In this document: positions 18,001 to 25,616 of the stretch, one piece after another
How the letters are laid out: every line of letters begins with the position of its first letter
Numbering within the stretch: position 1 is the stretch's first letter
NCBI RefSeq assembly: GCF_014647975.1
Contig: NZ_BMQF01000016.1
Location: 1 to 64,000, forward strand
DNA length: 64,000 nucleotides
Direction: 5' to 3'
Source of the DNA: Streptomyces fumigatiscleroticus
Lineage (GTDB): Bacteria; Actinomycetota; Actinomycetes; Streptomycetales; Streptomycetaceae
Notes under the pieces: model-generated
Database searches by the model: none
What the model saw: only the letters and a program-made list of their open reading frames with translations
Told to the model about the DNA's origin: nothing
Program-made: the position numbers and the translations under genes

Positions 18001-19063
18001 CGTGGACAGCACGCCCGGCCTGGGCAGCACGTTCACGCTCTTCCTGCCCGTGGCCCGCCCCGACTTCGAGGAGCTGCTCGGCCGCGGCCGGGCGCTGGAG
18101 CGGACGCCGGCGGGGGACGCGGCCGATGCGCTGTCCACGCGGCCGCCGGCGCCCGCACCGGGCTCCGTGTCCGGCGGCGCCGGGGCCGGCCGGCGTCCCC
18201 GGCGTCTGCTGGTCGTGGAGGAGCGTCCGCGGGGTCTGCTGACCCTGGTCGCCGAGAGCGTGGTCGCGGACCTGGCGCACGGCCGCGACGACACGGGCGC
18301 ACGGCCCGCGGTCGACGTCATCAACGCCGTCGGCGCCCAGGAGGCGGCCGGCGCCCTGGCCGCCGACCCCTGCCACTGCGTCGTCCTGGAACTGGGCATG
18401 CCGGACGGCGAGGCCTCCCGGTTCCTCCAGGCGCTCCAGGGCGACTCCGCGCTGGCCAGCGTCCCGGTGCTGGTGCACAGCGGCCACCGCACGGACGCCG
18501 CCCAGGAGGAGGCGCTGCGCTCCCGCTCGGCGGGCGGGGCGCTGGAGTTCCTCTCCAGCCTGGACGAGCTGCGCGAGCGGATCGCCCTGCACCTGTCCGC
18601 GGAGGAGCCCGGGGACGTGCTGTCGCTGGTCCGCCCGGAGGAGCCGCAGCGGCTGACGCCGCAGCCCTTCGACCCCGCCACCGACTCCCTGTCCGGCCGT
18701 ACCGTCCTCGTCGTGGACGACGACGCGCGCAACCTGTTCGCGCTCAGCGGGATCCTGGAGCTGCACGGCTTCCGGGTGCTGCACGCGGAGAACGGCCGCA
18801 AGGGCATCGAGACGCTGGTGAACAACCCCGAGATCGCGCTGGTGCTGATGGACGTGATGATGCCGGAGATGGACGGCTACACCGCGACCGCCGAGATCCG
18901 CAGGATGCCGCAGTACGCCGAGCTGCCCATCATCGCCGTCACCGCGAAGGCGATGCCCGGCGACCGGGAGAAGTCCCTGGCCTCGGGCGCCAGCGACTAT
19001 GTCACCAAGCCGGTGGACACCGGCGATCTCATCGCCTGCGTCCGGCGCTGGCTGCCCGCATGA
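15038..19063 (+). CDS. Soluble hybrid histidine kinase with a long HAMP array, GAF, HisKA/HATPase and two receivers
   Basis: 1341 residues with no membrane segment. Residues ~15-525 are a HAMP array, with five copies of (D/S)EVTRVAREVG and six xGDLxxx half-units at ~92-residue spacing. Then follow a GAF domain (~545-690), a coiled coil rich in Gln/Glu (~700-765), HisKA with SHELRTP (His779), HATPase (DTGIGIP, GGTGLGLSI), a first receiver whose acceptor site reads LELGMP (Glu1118 in place of Asp) and a normal second receiver LMDVMMPEMDG (Asp1272). ATG 15038 follows GAGGGTGCGC. It resembles the OsaA-type kinases of streptomycetes and fungal group III kinases. Followed 97 bases later by an ANTAR phosphatase. 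Confidence 0.93.
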   Translation: MTSNSAGVVDAVPGDQELRRLLAGLTAVRDGDFGTRLPDDADGLMGDIAKVFNGMVDQLSVFTSEVTRVAREVGTEGTLGGQAVVPGVSGTWADLTESVNAMAGNLTTQVRDIAQVATAVAKGDLSQKIDVPARGEILQLKETVNTMVDQLSAFADEVTRVAREVGSEGRLGGQAQVPGVAGVWRDLTDSVNHMAGNLTSQVRSIAQVTTAVAQGDLSQKITVDARGEILELKSTINTMVDQLSAFADEVTRVAREVGTEGRLGGQAQVRGVSGTWKDLTDNVNVMASNLTGQVRSIAQVATAVARGDLSQRITVEAAGEVAALAEVINTMVDTLSAFADEVTRVAREVGTEGRLGGQAHVPNVAGTWKDLTDNVNSMANNLTGQVRNIALVTTAVARGDLSKKIDVDARGEILELKTTINTMVDQLSAFADEVTRVAREVGTEGRLGGQAEVEGVSGTWKRLTENVNELAGNLTRQVRAIAEVTSAVAEGDLTRSINVEASGEVAELKDNINSMVESLRETTRANQEQDWLKTNLARISGLMQGHRDLPVVAELIMDELVPLVAAQYGAFYLAEDGESGPELRLVGSYGYPDDEARPTRIPFGRTLVGQAARSRRTIVVDELPPDYVTISSGLGQVVPTALVLLPIVVEGQVLGVIELASVTPFTQIHRDFLEQLMETIGVNVNTIVANARTDELLVESQRLTAELQARSAELQVQQEELQRSNAELEEKASLLVEQNRDIEAKNLQIEQARQELEARAQQLSLASKYKSEFLANMSHELRTPLNSLLILAQLLAQNPSRNLTPKQVEYAGIIHSAGSDLLQLINDILDLSKVEAGKMDVTPERVALRQLIEYVEATFRPMTTQKSLDFTVTTATGAPADLLTDDSRLRQVLRNLLSNAVKFTEHGSVELRIEPAADDEVPQGVVRGGAVVAFRVTDTGIGIPEQHLETIFGAFQQADGTTSRKYGGTGLGLSITREIAHLLGGAVTVDSTPGLGSTFTLFLPVARPDFEELLGRGRALERTPAGDAADALSTRPPAPAPGSVSGGAGAGRRPRRLLVVEERPRGLLTLVAESVVADLAHGRDDTGARPAVDVINAVGAQEAAGALAADPCHCVVLELGMPDGEASRFLQALQGDSALASVPVLVHSGHRTDAAQEEALRSRSAGGALEFLSSLDELRERIALHLSAEEPGDVLSLVRPEEPQRLTPQPFDPATDSLSGRTVLVVDDDARNLFALSGILELHGFRVLHAENGRKGIETLVNNPEIALVLMDVMMPEMDGYTATAEIRRMPQYAELPIIAVTAKAMPGDREKSLASGASDYVTKPVDTGDLIACVRRWLPA
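15200..16560 (+). repeat. Tandem ~276-bp repeat encoding the HAMP array
   Basis: Five imperfect copies at 276-base spacing. Long blocks are nearly identical in DNA, such as the stretch coding DEVTRVAREVGTEGRLGGQ at about 15785, 16061 and 16337. The conservation is at nucleotide level, including synonymous positions, so recent duplication or gene conversion between units is likely. Confidence 0.8.
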
Positions 19064-19160
19064 GGACGCAGCGGCCCGGCCCGCGCACCCGCGGGCCGGG
19101 CGGCGCAAAGCGTCCGCCGTTCCCCGCACCAGGGCCCACCAGCCGAGGAGCAGTCACCCC

Positions 19161-21572
19161 GTGAGCATCTCCGAGCACCCGAGCGAACCGGCCGGTGTCG
19201 AGCCGCGGCTCGACACCGCCGGTGGCGTGGACGTCCCGCCGGTCTCGCCCGTGGGCCGGCTGGCGGCCACGGTGGAGCGGCTCAGCCGGGAGGTGCGGGC
19301 CGCGCAGGCCGAGGCCGAGGGACGCGCCCTGATCGAACTGGCCAAGGGCATCCTGGTCGAGCGCCTCAAGTGCGGCCCGGCGCAGGCCGCCCGGCAGCTC
19401 GCCGAGCTGACCGAGCAGGCGCGGATGACGCCGCTCCAGTTCGCGGTCGAGGTGATCAACCAGGCCGCCCGGGACCGGATGTCGGAGGTGACGGACGCCT
19501 TCCTCGCCGCCACCGCCGCGGCCGGTGAACCGGTGGCCGATCCGGCGGCCGTACGGCTGCGGGCGGCGGAGAGCGAGGCGCTTGCGGCGGACGACACCCA
19601 GTCCGTCGCCGACGCCCTGCTGGAGCAGGCGCTGCGCCCGCTCGGCGCGGTGGCCGTGGCCATCTGGGCGGCCGGCTCCGACGGCTCGCTCACCCTGGCG
19701 GGCAGCGCCGGCTTCTCCCCCGCCGAGGCCGCGCGGTGGCGTTACGTGCCCCCGGACGTGGCGACGGTGGCACGGCGCGGCCTGTCCGAACGCACCGGGC
19801 AGTGGATCACGTCGCTGTCGGAGACCGGGCTGCCCAGCATCGGACGGCACCACCATCCCGACGGCGGCCGGGCCGCCCTGCCCGCCGGCACCGGCGGGCG
19901 CATCCACGGTGTGCTGGAGATCGCCTGGCCGGCGCCCCTGCCGCCGCAGCCGCCGCAGCTGGTACGGCAGATGGAGGCCCTGGCCGAGCTGTGCGCCCAC
20001 ACGCTGGAGACGTCCACGCTGCGGCACGGCCCCGCCCAGGAGCCGCCGCGGGTGCTGCCGGACGCCGCGGAGCTGATGGACCTGGCCGACGGGCTGCACG
20101 ACCCGGCCCTGGTGCTCGTGCCGCACCTCGACGGCTCGGGCCACCTGGTGGACTTCCGCATCCAGCACGTGAACAGCCGCTTCCTGGACCCGGCCGGCCG
20201 CCCCCGCGCGGTCGTCAACGGGGCGCTGCTGCTGGAGGCCTATCCGATGGCGGCCGGGGCGGGCGAGCTGTTCCGCGGCATCGAGCGCGTCTACGCCACC
20301 GGCGAGCCGTTCCGGGCCCGCCGGATGAATCTGACCGCCCTCGTCGACCAGGTCCCGCTGTCGGCGATCGCGGACATCAGCATCAGCCGGCACGGCTCGG
20401 CGGTCCTGCTGATCTGGCGGATCGAGGACGAGACGGCGCGCCTGGCCAGCCTGCTCCAGCACGCCCAGCGGCTGGGCCGCATCGGCGGCTTCGAGGAGAA
20501 CCTGCTCACCGGGGAGATCACCTGGAACGGCCAGCTCTTCGACCTCTACGGCCGCCCGCCGTCCAGCACCCCGGTACCGCTGGAGCAGCTGCCCGCCCAT
20601 GCCCACCCGGACGACGCCGTCGCCATCGGCCGGTTCCTGCGCACGCTGCTGCACCACCGCCGGCCCGCCTCCGCGGCCTTCCGGCTGCTGCGGCCCGACG
20701 GGGTGACCCGGCACATCCGGGTCGTCGCCGAACCGGTCCTGGACACCGACGGCAGGCTGCTGCTCGTCCGCGGCGCCTACCAGGACATCTCCGCCCAGCA
20801 CTGGACCGAGGTGGCGCTCGCGGCCACCCGGGACCAGCTGGCCCACACCGAGCAGCAGGCGCACGAGCGCAACCGGCTCACGCTCCAGCTCCAGCACGCC
20901 ATCATGCCGCCCACCCAGGCGCCGTTGCAGGTGACCGGTCTGGAGGTGGCGGTCCGCTACCGGCCCGCGGAGACCGAGCAGCTGGTGGGCGGCGACTGGT
21001 ACGACGCCGTGGTGCTGCCCTCCCGGCTGGTGCTGCTGTGCGTGGGCGATGTGGCGGGCCACGGCATCGAGGCCGCGACCAGCATGGTGGTGCTGCGCAA
21101 CGCGCTGCGCGGCCTGGCGGTGACCGGCGCCGGGCCGGGCCAGCTGCTGTCCTGGCTGAACATCGTGGCCCACCATCTGACGGGGGCGGTCACCGCCACG
21201 GCCGTGTGCGGCCTGTACGACCCGGCCCGGCGGACCCTGCGCTGGGCCAGGGCGGGCCATCTGCCGCCCGTACTGGTCCGCGGCCCGGAGGCGGCGCCCC
21301 TGCCGCTGGTCAGGGGCATGCTGCTGGGGGCCGTACCGGAGGCCGAGTACGAGGAGGCCGAGGTGCAGCTGGCGGTCGAGGACACGCTGCTGATGTACAC
21401 CGACGGTCTGATCGAGCGCCGCGACCGCTCCGTGGAGGAGTCCCTCACCCAGCTGCTGACCACCGCGCGTCACGCCCCCAGCACGCTCGACCAGCAGCTG
21501 GACCGTCTGCTCACCTACAGCCGGTCCGACACGGACGACGACACCTGCATCGTGGGCATCCGGGTCGACTGA
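19161..21572 (+). CDS. ANTAR-GAF-PAS-PP2C (SpoIIE-type) phosphatase
   Basis: 803 residues. Residues ~56-101 match an ANTAR RNA-binding domain (LIELAKGILVERLKCGPAQA...TPLQFAVEVI). A GAF domain follows (~145-290), then two PAS-like segments (~310-420, ~435-560) and a SpoIIE phosphatase (~590-800) with GGDWYDAVVLP, VGDVAGHGIEAA and MYTDGLIERRD. ANTAR normally sits at the C-terminus of receivers or GAF proteins and controls transcription termination; its fusion in front of a PP2C phosphatase is unusual in general, though seen in actinomycetes. GTG 19161 follows GAGGAG. Downstream of the poly-HAMP kinase. Confidence 0.87.
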   Translation: MSISEHPSEPAGVEPRLDTAGGVDVPPVSPVGRLAATVERLSREVRAAQAEAEGRALIELAKGILVERLKCGPAQAARQLAELTEQARMTPLQFAVEVINQAARDRMSEVTDAFLAATAAAGEPVADPAAVRLRAAESEALAADDTQSVADALLEQALRPLGAVAVAIWAAGSDGSLTLAGSAGFSPAEAARWRYVPPDVATVARRGLSERTGQWITSLSETGLPSIGRHHHPDGGRAALPAGTGGRIHGVLEIAWPAPLPPQPPQLVRQMEALAELCAHTLETSTLRHGPAQEPPRVLPDAAELMDLADGLHDPALVLVPHLDGSGHLVDFRIQHVNSRFLDPAGRPRAVVNGALLLEAYPMAAGAGELFRGIERVYATGEPFRARRMNLTALVDQVPLSAIADISISRHGSAVLLIWRIEDETARLASLLQHAQRLGRIGGFEENLLTGEITWNGQLFDLYGRPPSSTPVPLEQLPAHAHPDDAVAIGRFLRTLLHHRRPASAAFRLLRPDGVTRHIRVVAEPVLDTDGRLLLVRGAYQDISAQHWTEVALAATRDQLAHTEQQAHERNRLTLQLQHAIMPPTQAPLQVTGLEVAVRYRPAETEQLVGGDWYDAVVLPSRLVLLCVGDVAGHGIEAATSMVVLRNALRGLAVTGAGPGQLLSWLNIVAHHLTGAVTATAVCGLYDPARRTLRWARAGHLPPVLVRGPEAAPLPLVRGMLLGAVPEAEYEEAEVQLAVEDTLLMYTDGLIERRDRSVEESLTQLLTTARHAPSTLDQQLDRLLTYSRSDTDDDTCIVGIRVD

Positions 21573-21775
21573 GGCACCGCGGCGGCCCCGTGCCCCGGGG
21601 TTCCCGGACGTTCCCCCCTTCCCATGCATGCCGGACCGGTTCGGGGGTAGTCGCCCGGGCGCGGTGAGACACACCGCAGGTGAGGGGGCACATGGCCCGT
21701 TGGGAGCTCGATCACGCATCGAGGCCGCTCACCGGGTGGCCGGCCCCGGCCAGTCAACACTTGTTGGAGGTACTC

Positions 21776-22168
21776 GTGCCCATTGCCCACAATCCGCTGT
21801 CCGTCGAGGTGAGCCTCCCCCGGCAGGATGTCGCCCTGCTCACGGTGGAGGGGTATCTGGACGTGGACACCGCCACGGAGTTCCAGCACCATCTGGCCAA
21901 CCAGCTCCATCACGGACGGCGGCACTTCCTGCTCGACCTGTCGGAGGTCCCGTTCATGGACTCGTCCGGCATGAACATCATCCTCCGGGTCTACCAGGAA
22001 GCCCGCGCGCTGCCGGGCAGCGTGCACATCATCTCCCCCACCCCGGCCGTCCAGCGGATCCTGGACCTGACGGGCGTCAGCATCACCGTCCCGGTCTCGC
22101 AGAGCGTGGAGGAGGCGCTCGCCCTCGTGGACCGGCAGCCGGAGCAGCCGGAGAACGAGGACGGCTGA
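21776..22168 (+). CDS. STAS anti-sigma factor antagonist (RsbV-like)
   Basis: 130 residues, one STAS domain. DVALLTVEGYLDVDTATEF and the phosphoacceptor region EVPFMDSSGMNIILRVYQEA are intact. GTG 21776 has GGAGG 5 bases upstream. It lies between the ANTAR phosphatase and the RsbR-like gene, with about 200 bases on one side and 363 on the other, so it may be a separate transcript. Acidic C-terminus EQPEQPENEDG. Confidence 0.87.
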   Translation: MPIAHNPLSVEVSLPRQDVALLTVEGYLDVDTATEFQHHLANQLHHGRRHFLLDLSEVPFMDSSGMNIILRVYQEARALPGSVHIISPTPAVQRILDLTGVSITVPVSQSVEEALALVDRQPEQPENEDG

Positions 22169-22531
22169 AGGAACAAGTGATCCACACGCGCGTGGGGCGT
22201 GTGGGAACCCACGCGCATCGTCGCGATCGCGAACGCGCAGGACGCGAGGCCGGTGGGGACGTGGGCGGGCCGGCCGGCGCCCCTGCGGGCGGGTCCGCAC
22301 GCGCGCCGGCCCGTCTGCCGCCCCCTGCGGGCGGCCGGCTCCGGGTACCCCCGGGCCGTCCGTGGTGAACCGTCGTTCCGCGGCCGGATGTGGGCGTCGC
22401 GGATCCGGCCGACCGCCTTGCCGCGCAGCCGCACCACGCGTGCCGGACGAGGTGTCGTACGAGGTGGGCCCCTGGTTACAGTGGTTCACCGGCAGGTTCG
22501 GTGCGACGCAGCGCGGAAGAGCGGATGAGGA
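22169..22531 (+). other. Intergenic stretch upstream of the RsbR-like gene
   Basis: 363 bases without a convincing gene. At 22182-22204 CCACACGC / GCGTGTGG forms a perfect 8-bp hairpin with a 7-base loop that can compete with a second pairing further on, perhaps a terminator for the STAS gene. A GGGTAC at 22343-22348 lacks a matching -35. The last ~70 bases are locally less GC-rich and should hold the promoter of the next operon. Confidence 0.4.
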
Positions 22532-23434
22532 GTGGAGCAAGTGCCGCAGCACGCAGCGGAGGCAACGCCCGGGTCGCCGACGCACGAGGTGGCGCGCTTC
22601 CTGCGCCGCCGGTGCGAGCGGATCGCCCGGCGGTGGGCGGACGAGCCCGCCTTCCGCACCGTGTTCACCGTCTCCCGTGACGAGGCGGTCGAGGCGGGCA
22701 GGAAGGTGGCCGACGCGCTGGCGCGGGTCGCGGAAGCGAACCGGGTGACGGACCCGGACGCCGTCGGTTTCACCGCGGTGCGCGAGCAGCTGTCCCGGAC
22801 GGGGGCGGCCCGCTCCCGGGCCGGCCTGACCGCCGCCCGCGTCTCGCACGAACTGGCCGGCCTGCGGCCCCCCGTGGAGCGGCTCCTCGTCGACGACCTG
22901 CCGGACGCGCCGGCCGAGCACGTCCGGGCCTGTGCCACCACGCTGACCGAGCTGATGGGAACCCTGCGGGTGGTGGCGACCCGGCCGGCGCCGGACGAGG
23001 ACCGGGCCCTCGCCGGCGGGCAGCGGCCCGAGCCGCTTCCGGCGGCCACGCCCGTCGTCACGCTCTGGGACGGCATCGTGGCCGTGCCGATGACCGGGAC
23101 GCTGGACAGCGCCCGCAGCCACGTGGTCACGGAGACCTTCCTGAAGGCCGTCGTCGAGCGGCGCGCCCGGTTCGCGATCCTCGACATCACCGGGGTGCCG
23201 ACGGTGGACTCGCCGGTGGCCCGGCACCTGATGAGGACGGTCGAGGCCGTCCGTCTGCTGGGCGCGGAGTGCGTCGTCTCCGGCGTCCGTCCGGCGATCG
23301 CGCAGACCCTCGTCCGTCTCGGCGCGGACCTGGGCACGGTGACCACCCGGGCCGGTCTCGCCGACGCGCTGGCGTACGCCCTGCGCGGACTCGGCGCGGA
23401 CGTCCCGGTCTCCAGCGGTACGGGTACGCGGTGA
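22532..23434 (+). CDS. RsbR-like stressosome scaffold protein with C-terminal STAS domain
   Basis: 300 residues. The helical N-terminal ~130 residues (FLRRRCERIARRWADEPAF..., helix-rich) resemble the RsbRD/RsbRA N-terminal domain. The C-terminal STAS domain (about 172-290) has LWDGIVAVPMTGTLDSARS, ILDITGVPTVDSPVARHLMR and VVSGVRPAIAQTLVRLGADL, characteristic of RsbR rather than RsbV. Such proteins form large signalling complexes with RsbS and release RsbT on stress. GTG 22532 follows GATGAGGA. Its stop overlaps a GTG start by four bases, leading into the minisatellite frame where rsbS and rsbT would be expected. Confidence 0.87.
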   Translation: MEQVPQHAAEATPGSPTHEVARFLRRRCERIARRWADEPAFRTVFTVSRDEAVEAGRKVADALARVAEANRVTDPDAVGFTAVREQLSRTGAARSRAGLTAARVSHELAGLRPPVERLLVDDLPDAPAEHVRACATTLTELMGTLRVVATRPAPDEDRALAGGQRPEPLPAATPVVTLWDGIVAVPMTGTLDSARSHVVTETFLKAVVERRARFAILDITGVPTVDSPVARHLMRTVEAVRLLGAECVVSGVRPAIAQTLVRLGADLGTVTTRAGLADALAYALRGLGADVPVSSGTGTR

Positions 23435-24564
23435 GCGGCGCGTCCCTCCGGCCGCCCGCGGGCCCCGTGCCCGCCCCGCGGACCGACGACACCGCGCCGG
23501 GCCACCCGCGAACCGACCGGCGTCCAGCGGGCCAGGACCACCGGCCCCCGTCCCTGCCGTGCGCGGACGAGAACCACCGGCCCCCACCCCAGCCGCACAC
23601 GGGCGAGAACCACCGCGCGAACCGCTCCGGCGACGCCGCGCCGGGCCACCCGCGAACCGACCGGCGTCCAGCGGGCGAGAACCACCGGCCCCCGTCCCTG
23701 CCGTGCGCGGACGAGAACCACCGGCTCCCACCCCAGCCGCACACGGGCGAGAACCACCGCGCGAACCGCTCCGGCGACACCACGCCGGGCCACCCGCGAA
23801 CCGACCGGCGTCCAGCGGGCCAGGACCACCGGCCCCCACACCGGCCACACACGGGCGAGAACCACCGGCCCCCGTCCCTGCCGTGCGCGGACGAGAACCA
23901 CCGGCTCCCACCCCTGCCGTGCGCGGGCGAGGACCGCCGCGCGAACCGCTCCGGCGACGCCGCGCCGGGCCACCCGCGAACCGACCGGCGTCCAGCGGGC
24001 GAGAACCACCGGCCCCCGTCCCTGCCGTGCGCGGACGAGAACCACCGGCTCCCACCCCAGCCGCACACGGGCGAGGACCGCCGCGCGAACCGCTCCGGCG
24101 ACGCCGCGCCGGGCCACCCGCGAACCGACCGGCGTCCAGCGGGCGAGAACCACCGGTCCCCACACCGGCCACACACGGGCGAGAACCACCGGATCCCGTC
24201 CCTGCCGTGCGCGGACGAGAACCACCGGCTCCCACCCCAGCCGCACACGCGCGAGAACCACCGCGCGAACCGCTCCGGCGACACCACGCCGGGCCACCCG
24301 CGAACCGACCGGCGTCCAGCGGGCCAGGACCACCGGCCCCCACACCGGCCACACACGGGCGAGAACCACCGGCCCCCGTCCCTGCCGTGCGCGGACGAGG
24401 ACCGCCGCGCAGGTCGCTCCGGCGACGGCGCGGGCGGGGGCGGCCGGTGTGCGGCTCGGGCCGCGCACCGCGCCCGGCACCGCGGCGGGACCGCAGCCGC
24501 CGGTGCGCGGCGCGGGGCCGCCGGTCCATCAGCCGTGCCGCCGCGGCCGGGCGAGGTGATCTGA
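23431..24564 (+). CDS. Possible minisatellite-encoded Pro/His/Arg-rich protein
   Basis: 377 residues if translated. After ~21 residues comes an unbroken run of 26 twelve-residue units of four kinds (APGHPRTDRRPA, GENHRPPSLPCA, DENHRLPPQPHT, GENHRANRSGDA and variants), then a Gly/Ala/Arg-rich tail. Evidence for translation: GTG start overlapping the RsbR-like stop (GTGA), TGA overlapping the next ATG by one base, and this frame has the most G/C-ending codons of the three forward frames. Against: no ribosome-binding site, and all six frames are open because the unit lacks stops. No known domain; it occupies the expected rsbS-rsbT position. Confidence 0.45.
   Translation: MSGASLRPPAGPVPAPRTDDTAPGHPRTDRRPAGQDHRPPSLPCADENHRPPPQPHTGENHRANRSGDAAPGHPRTDRRPAGENHRPPSLPCADENHRLPPQPHTGENHRANRSGDTTPGHPRTDRRPAGQDHRPPHRPHTGENHRPPSLPCADENHRLPPLPCAGEDRRANRSGDAAPGHPRTDRRPAGENHRPPSLPCADENHRLPPQPHTGEDRRANRSGDAAPGHPRTDRRPAGENHRSPHRPHTGENHRIPSLPCADENHRLPPQPHTRENHRANRSGDTTPGHPRTDRRPAGQDHRPPHRPHTGENHRPPSLPCADEDRRAGRSGDGAGGGGRCAARAAHRARHRGGTAAAGARRGAAGPSAVPPRPGEVI
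23494..24429 (+). repeat. 36-bp minisatellite, 26 tandem units in a higher-order array
   Basis: 936 bases made only of 36-base units with no spacer. Units are arranged in six blocks of 4, 4, 5, 4, 5 and 4, each beginning with the unit coding (A/T)PGHPRTDRRPA. Differences between copies are few and clustered, which indicates expansion by unequal recombination or slippage. The unit length is a multiple of three, so copy-number changes keep the frame. Confidence 0.92.
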
Positions 24565-25616
24565 TGCCGCGGGTGTGGGACGTACCGGTGGACGACCCGG
24601 CCCGGGTGCGGGACGCCCGGGCCGCGGCGGAGCGTGCCGCCGCCCTGGCCGGGCTCGCCGGGCAGCGCGCCGAGGCCGCGGCGCTCGTGGCGACCGAGCT
24701 GGCCACCAACCTGCTGCGGCACGCGGACGGCGGCCGGGTACTGATCGAGCTCGTGGCCCCGCCCGTCCTGCCGGACGGTCCGGCCCCGCTCCGGATGGTG
24801 CAGATCGCGGCGATCGACCACGGCCCGGGGATCGCCGACGTGTCCGGCGCGCTGCGGGACGGCTTCTCCACCACCGGCTCGCTCGGTGCCGGCCTGGGCA
24901 CGTGCCGGCGGCTGGCCGACGACTTCGACCTGCACAGTGCGGTCGGCCGGGGCACCGTGGCACTGGCCCGGATCGGTGACGGCGCCGCCGGGACGGGGCG
25001 GGCCGCCGGGGTGCGGGCCGGCGCGGTGAACGTCCCCTTCGCCGGGGCGGAGTACTCGGGCGACGCCTGGGCGTGGGTCCGGGCCGGGGACCGGCTGACC
25101 CTGATGCTGGCCGACGGGCTGGGCCACGGCCCGGCGGCGGCCCGTGCCTCGACCGCCGCGGTCCAGGCGCTGCACCGCTCGGCGGACCGCACGCCCGGCG
25201 AGATGCTGCGGCGGCTCGACGAGGCGCTGACCGGCACCCGGGGCGCGGCCGTGGCCCTGGCGCAGGTCGACGTCCGGGCCGCACGGCTGAGGTTCGCCGG
25301 GGTCGGCGACGTGGGGGCCCGGCTGTGCGAGGACGGCGCGTGGCGCCCTCTGCTGTCCCGGCCCGGCATCGTCGGCGTGCACCGGCACGCGTCCTGCCAG
25401 GAGGAGGAGGCGGAGTGGACGGCCGGCAGTACGCTGATCCTGCACAGCGACGGCCTGCCCAGCCGCTGGACCCCGCCGTCCGACGCCCGTCCGTCCGGCC
25501 GCGACCCCGGTGTGACGGCCGCCGTGACCCTGCGCGACGCCGGCACCCCCGGCCGCCCGGTACGGGACGACACCACGGTGGCCGTGCTGACCCCGACCCC
25601 GCCGGACCGCCCATGA
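24564..25616 (+). CDS. RsbT-like ATPase fused to RsbX-like PP2C phosphatase
   Basis: 350 residues. Residues ~1-140 are a GHKL ATPase (ALVATELATNLLRHADGG, IDHGPGIADV, STTGSLGAGLGTCRRLADDF), as in RsbT. Residues ~150-345 are a compact phosphatase (DRLTLMLADGLGHGPAAARAS, FAGVGDVGARL, LILHSDGLPSRW) like RsbX. RsbT phosphorylates stressosome STAS proteins and RsbX resets them; having both on one chain suggests a self-resetting module. The ATG at 24564 has a near-consensus GAGGTGAT site 4-11 bases upstream and touches the repeat frame's stop. Four-base overlap with the next gene. Confidence 0.88.
   Translation: MPRVWDVPVDDPARVRDARAAAERAAALAGLAGQRAEAAALVATELATNLLRHADGGRVLIELVAPPVLPDGPAPLRMVQIAAIDHGPGIADVSGALRDGFSTTGSLGAGLGTCRRLADDFDLHSAVGRGTVALARIGDGAAGTGRAAGVRAGAVNVPFAGAEYSGDAWAWVRAGDRLTLMLADGLGHGPAAARASTAAVQALHRSADRTPGEMLRRLDEALTGTRGAAVALAQVDVRAARLRFAGVGDVGARLCEDGAWRPLLSRPGIVGVHRHASCQEEEAEWTAGSTLILHSDGLPSRWTPPSDARPSGRDPGVTAAVTLRDAGTPGRPVRDDTTVAVLTPTPPDRP

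Noticed and set aside
14894..19129. 1411-codon antisense frame over the poly-HAMP kinase
   Set aside because: Mirror image of a repetitive coding region with strong codon bias on the other strand; His/Gly/Leu-rich with no family match.
22343..22348. GGGTAC upstream of the RsbR-like gene as a SigB-type -10
   Set aside because: No GNNT at 14-16 bases upstream.
23494..24429. CRISPR array
   Set aside because: Units are contiguous with no unique spacers, so it is a minisatellite.
23494..24429. C2H2 zinc fingers suggested by the recurring HTGEN(H/R) string
   Set aside because: The string looks like the zinc-finger linker HTGEKP but the required C-x2-4-C and H-x3-H spacing is absent.
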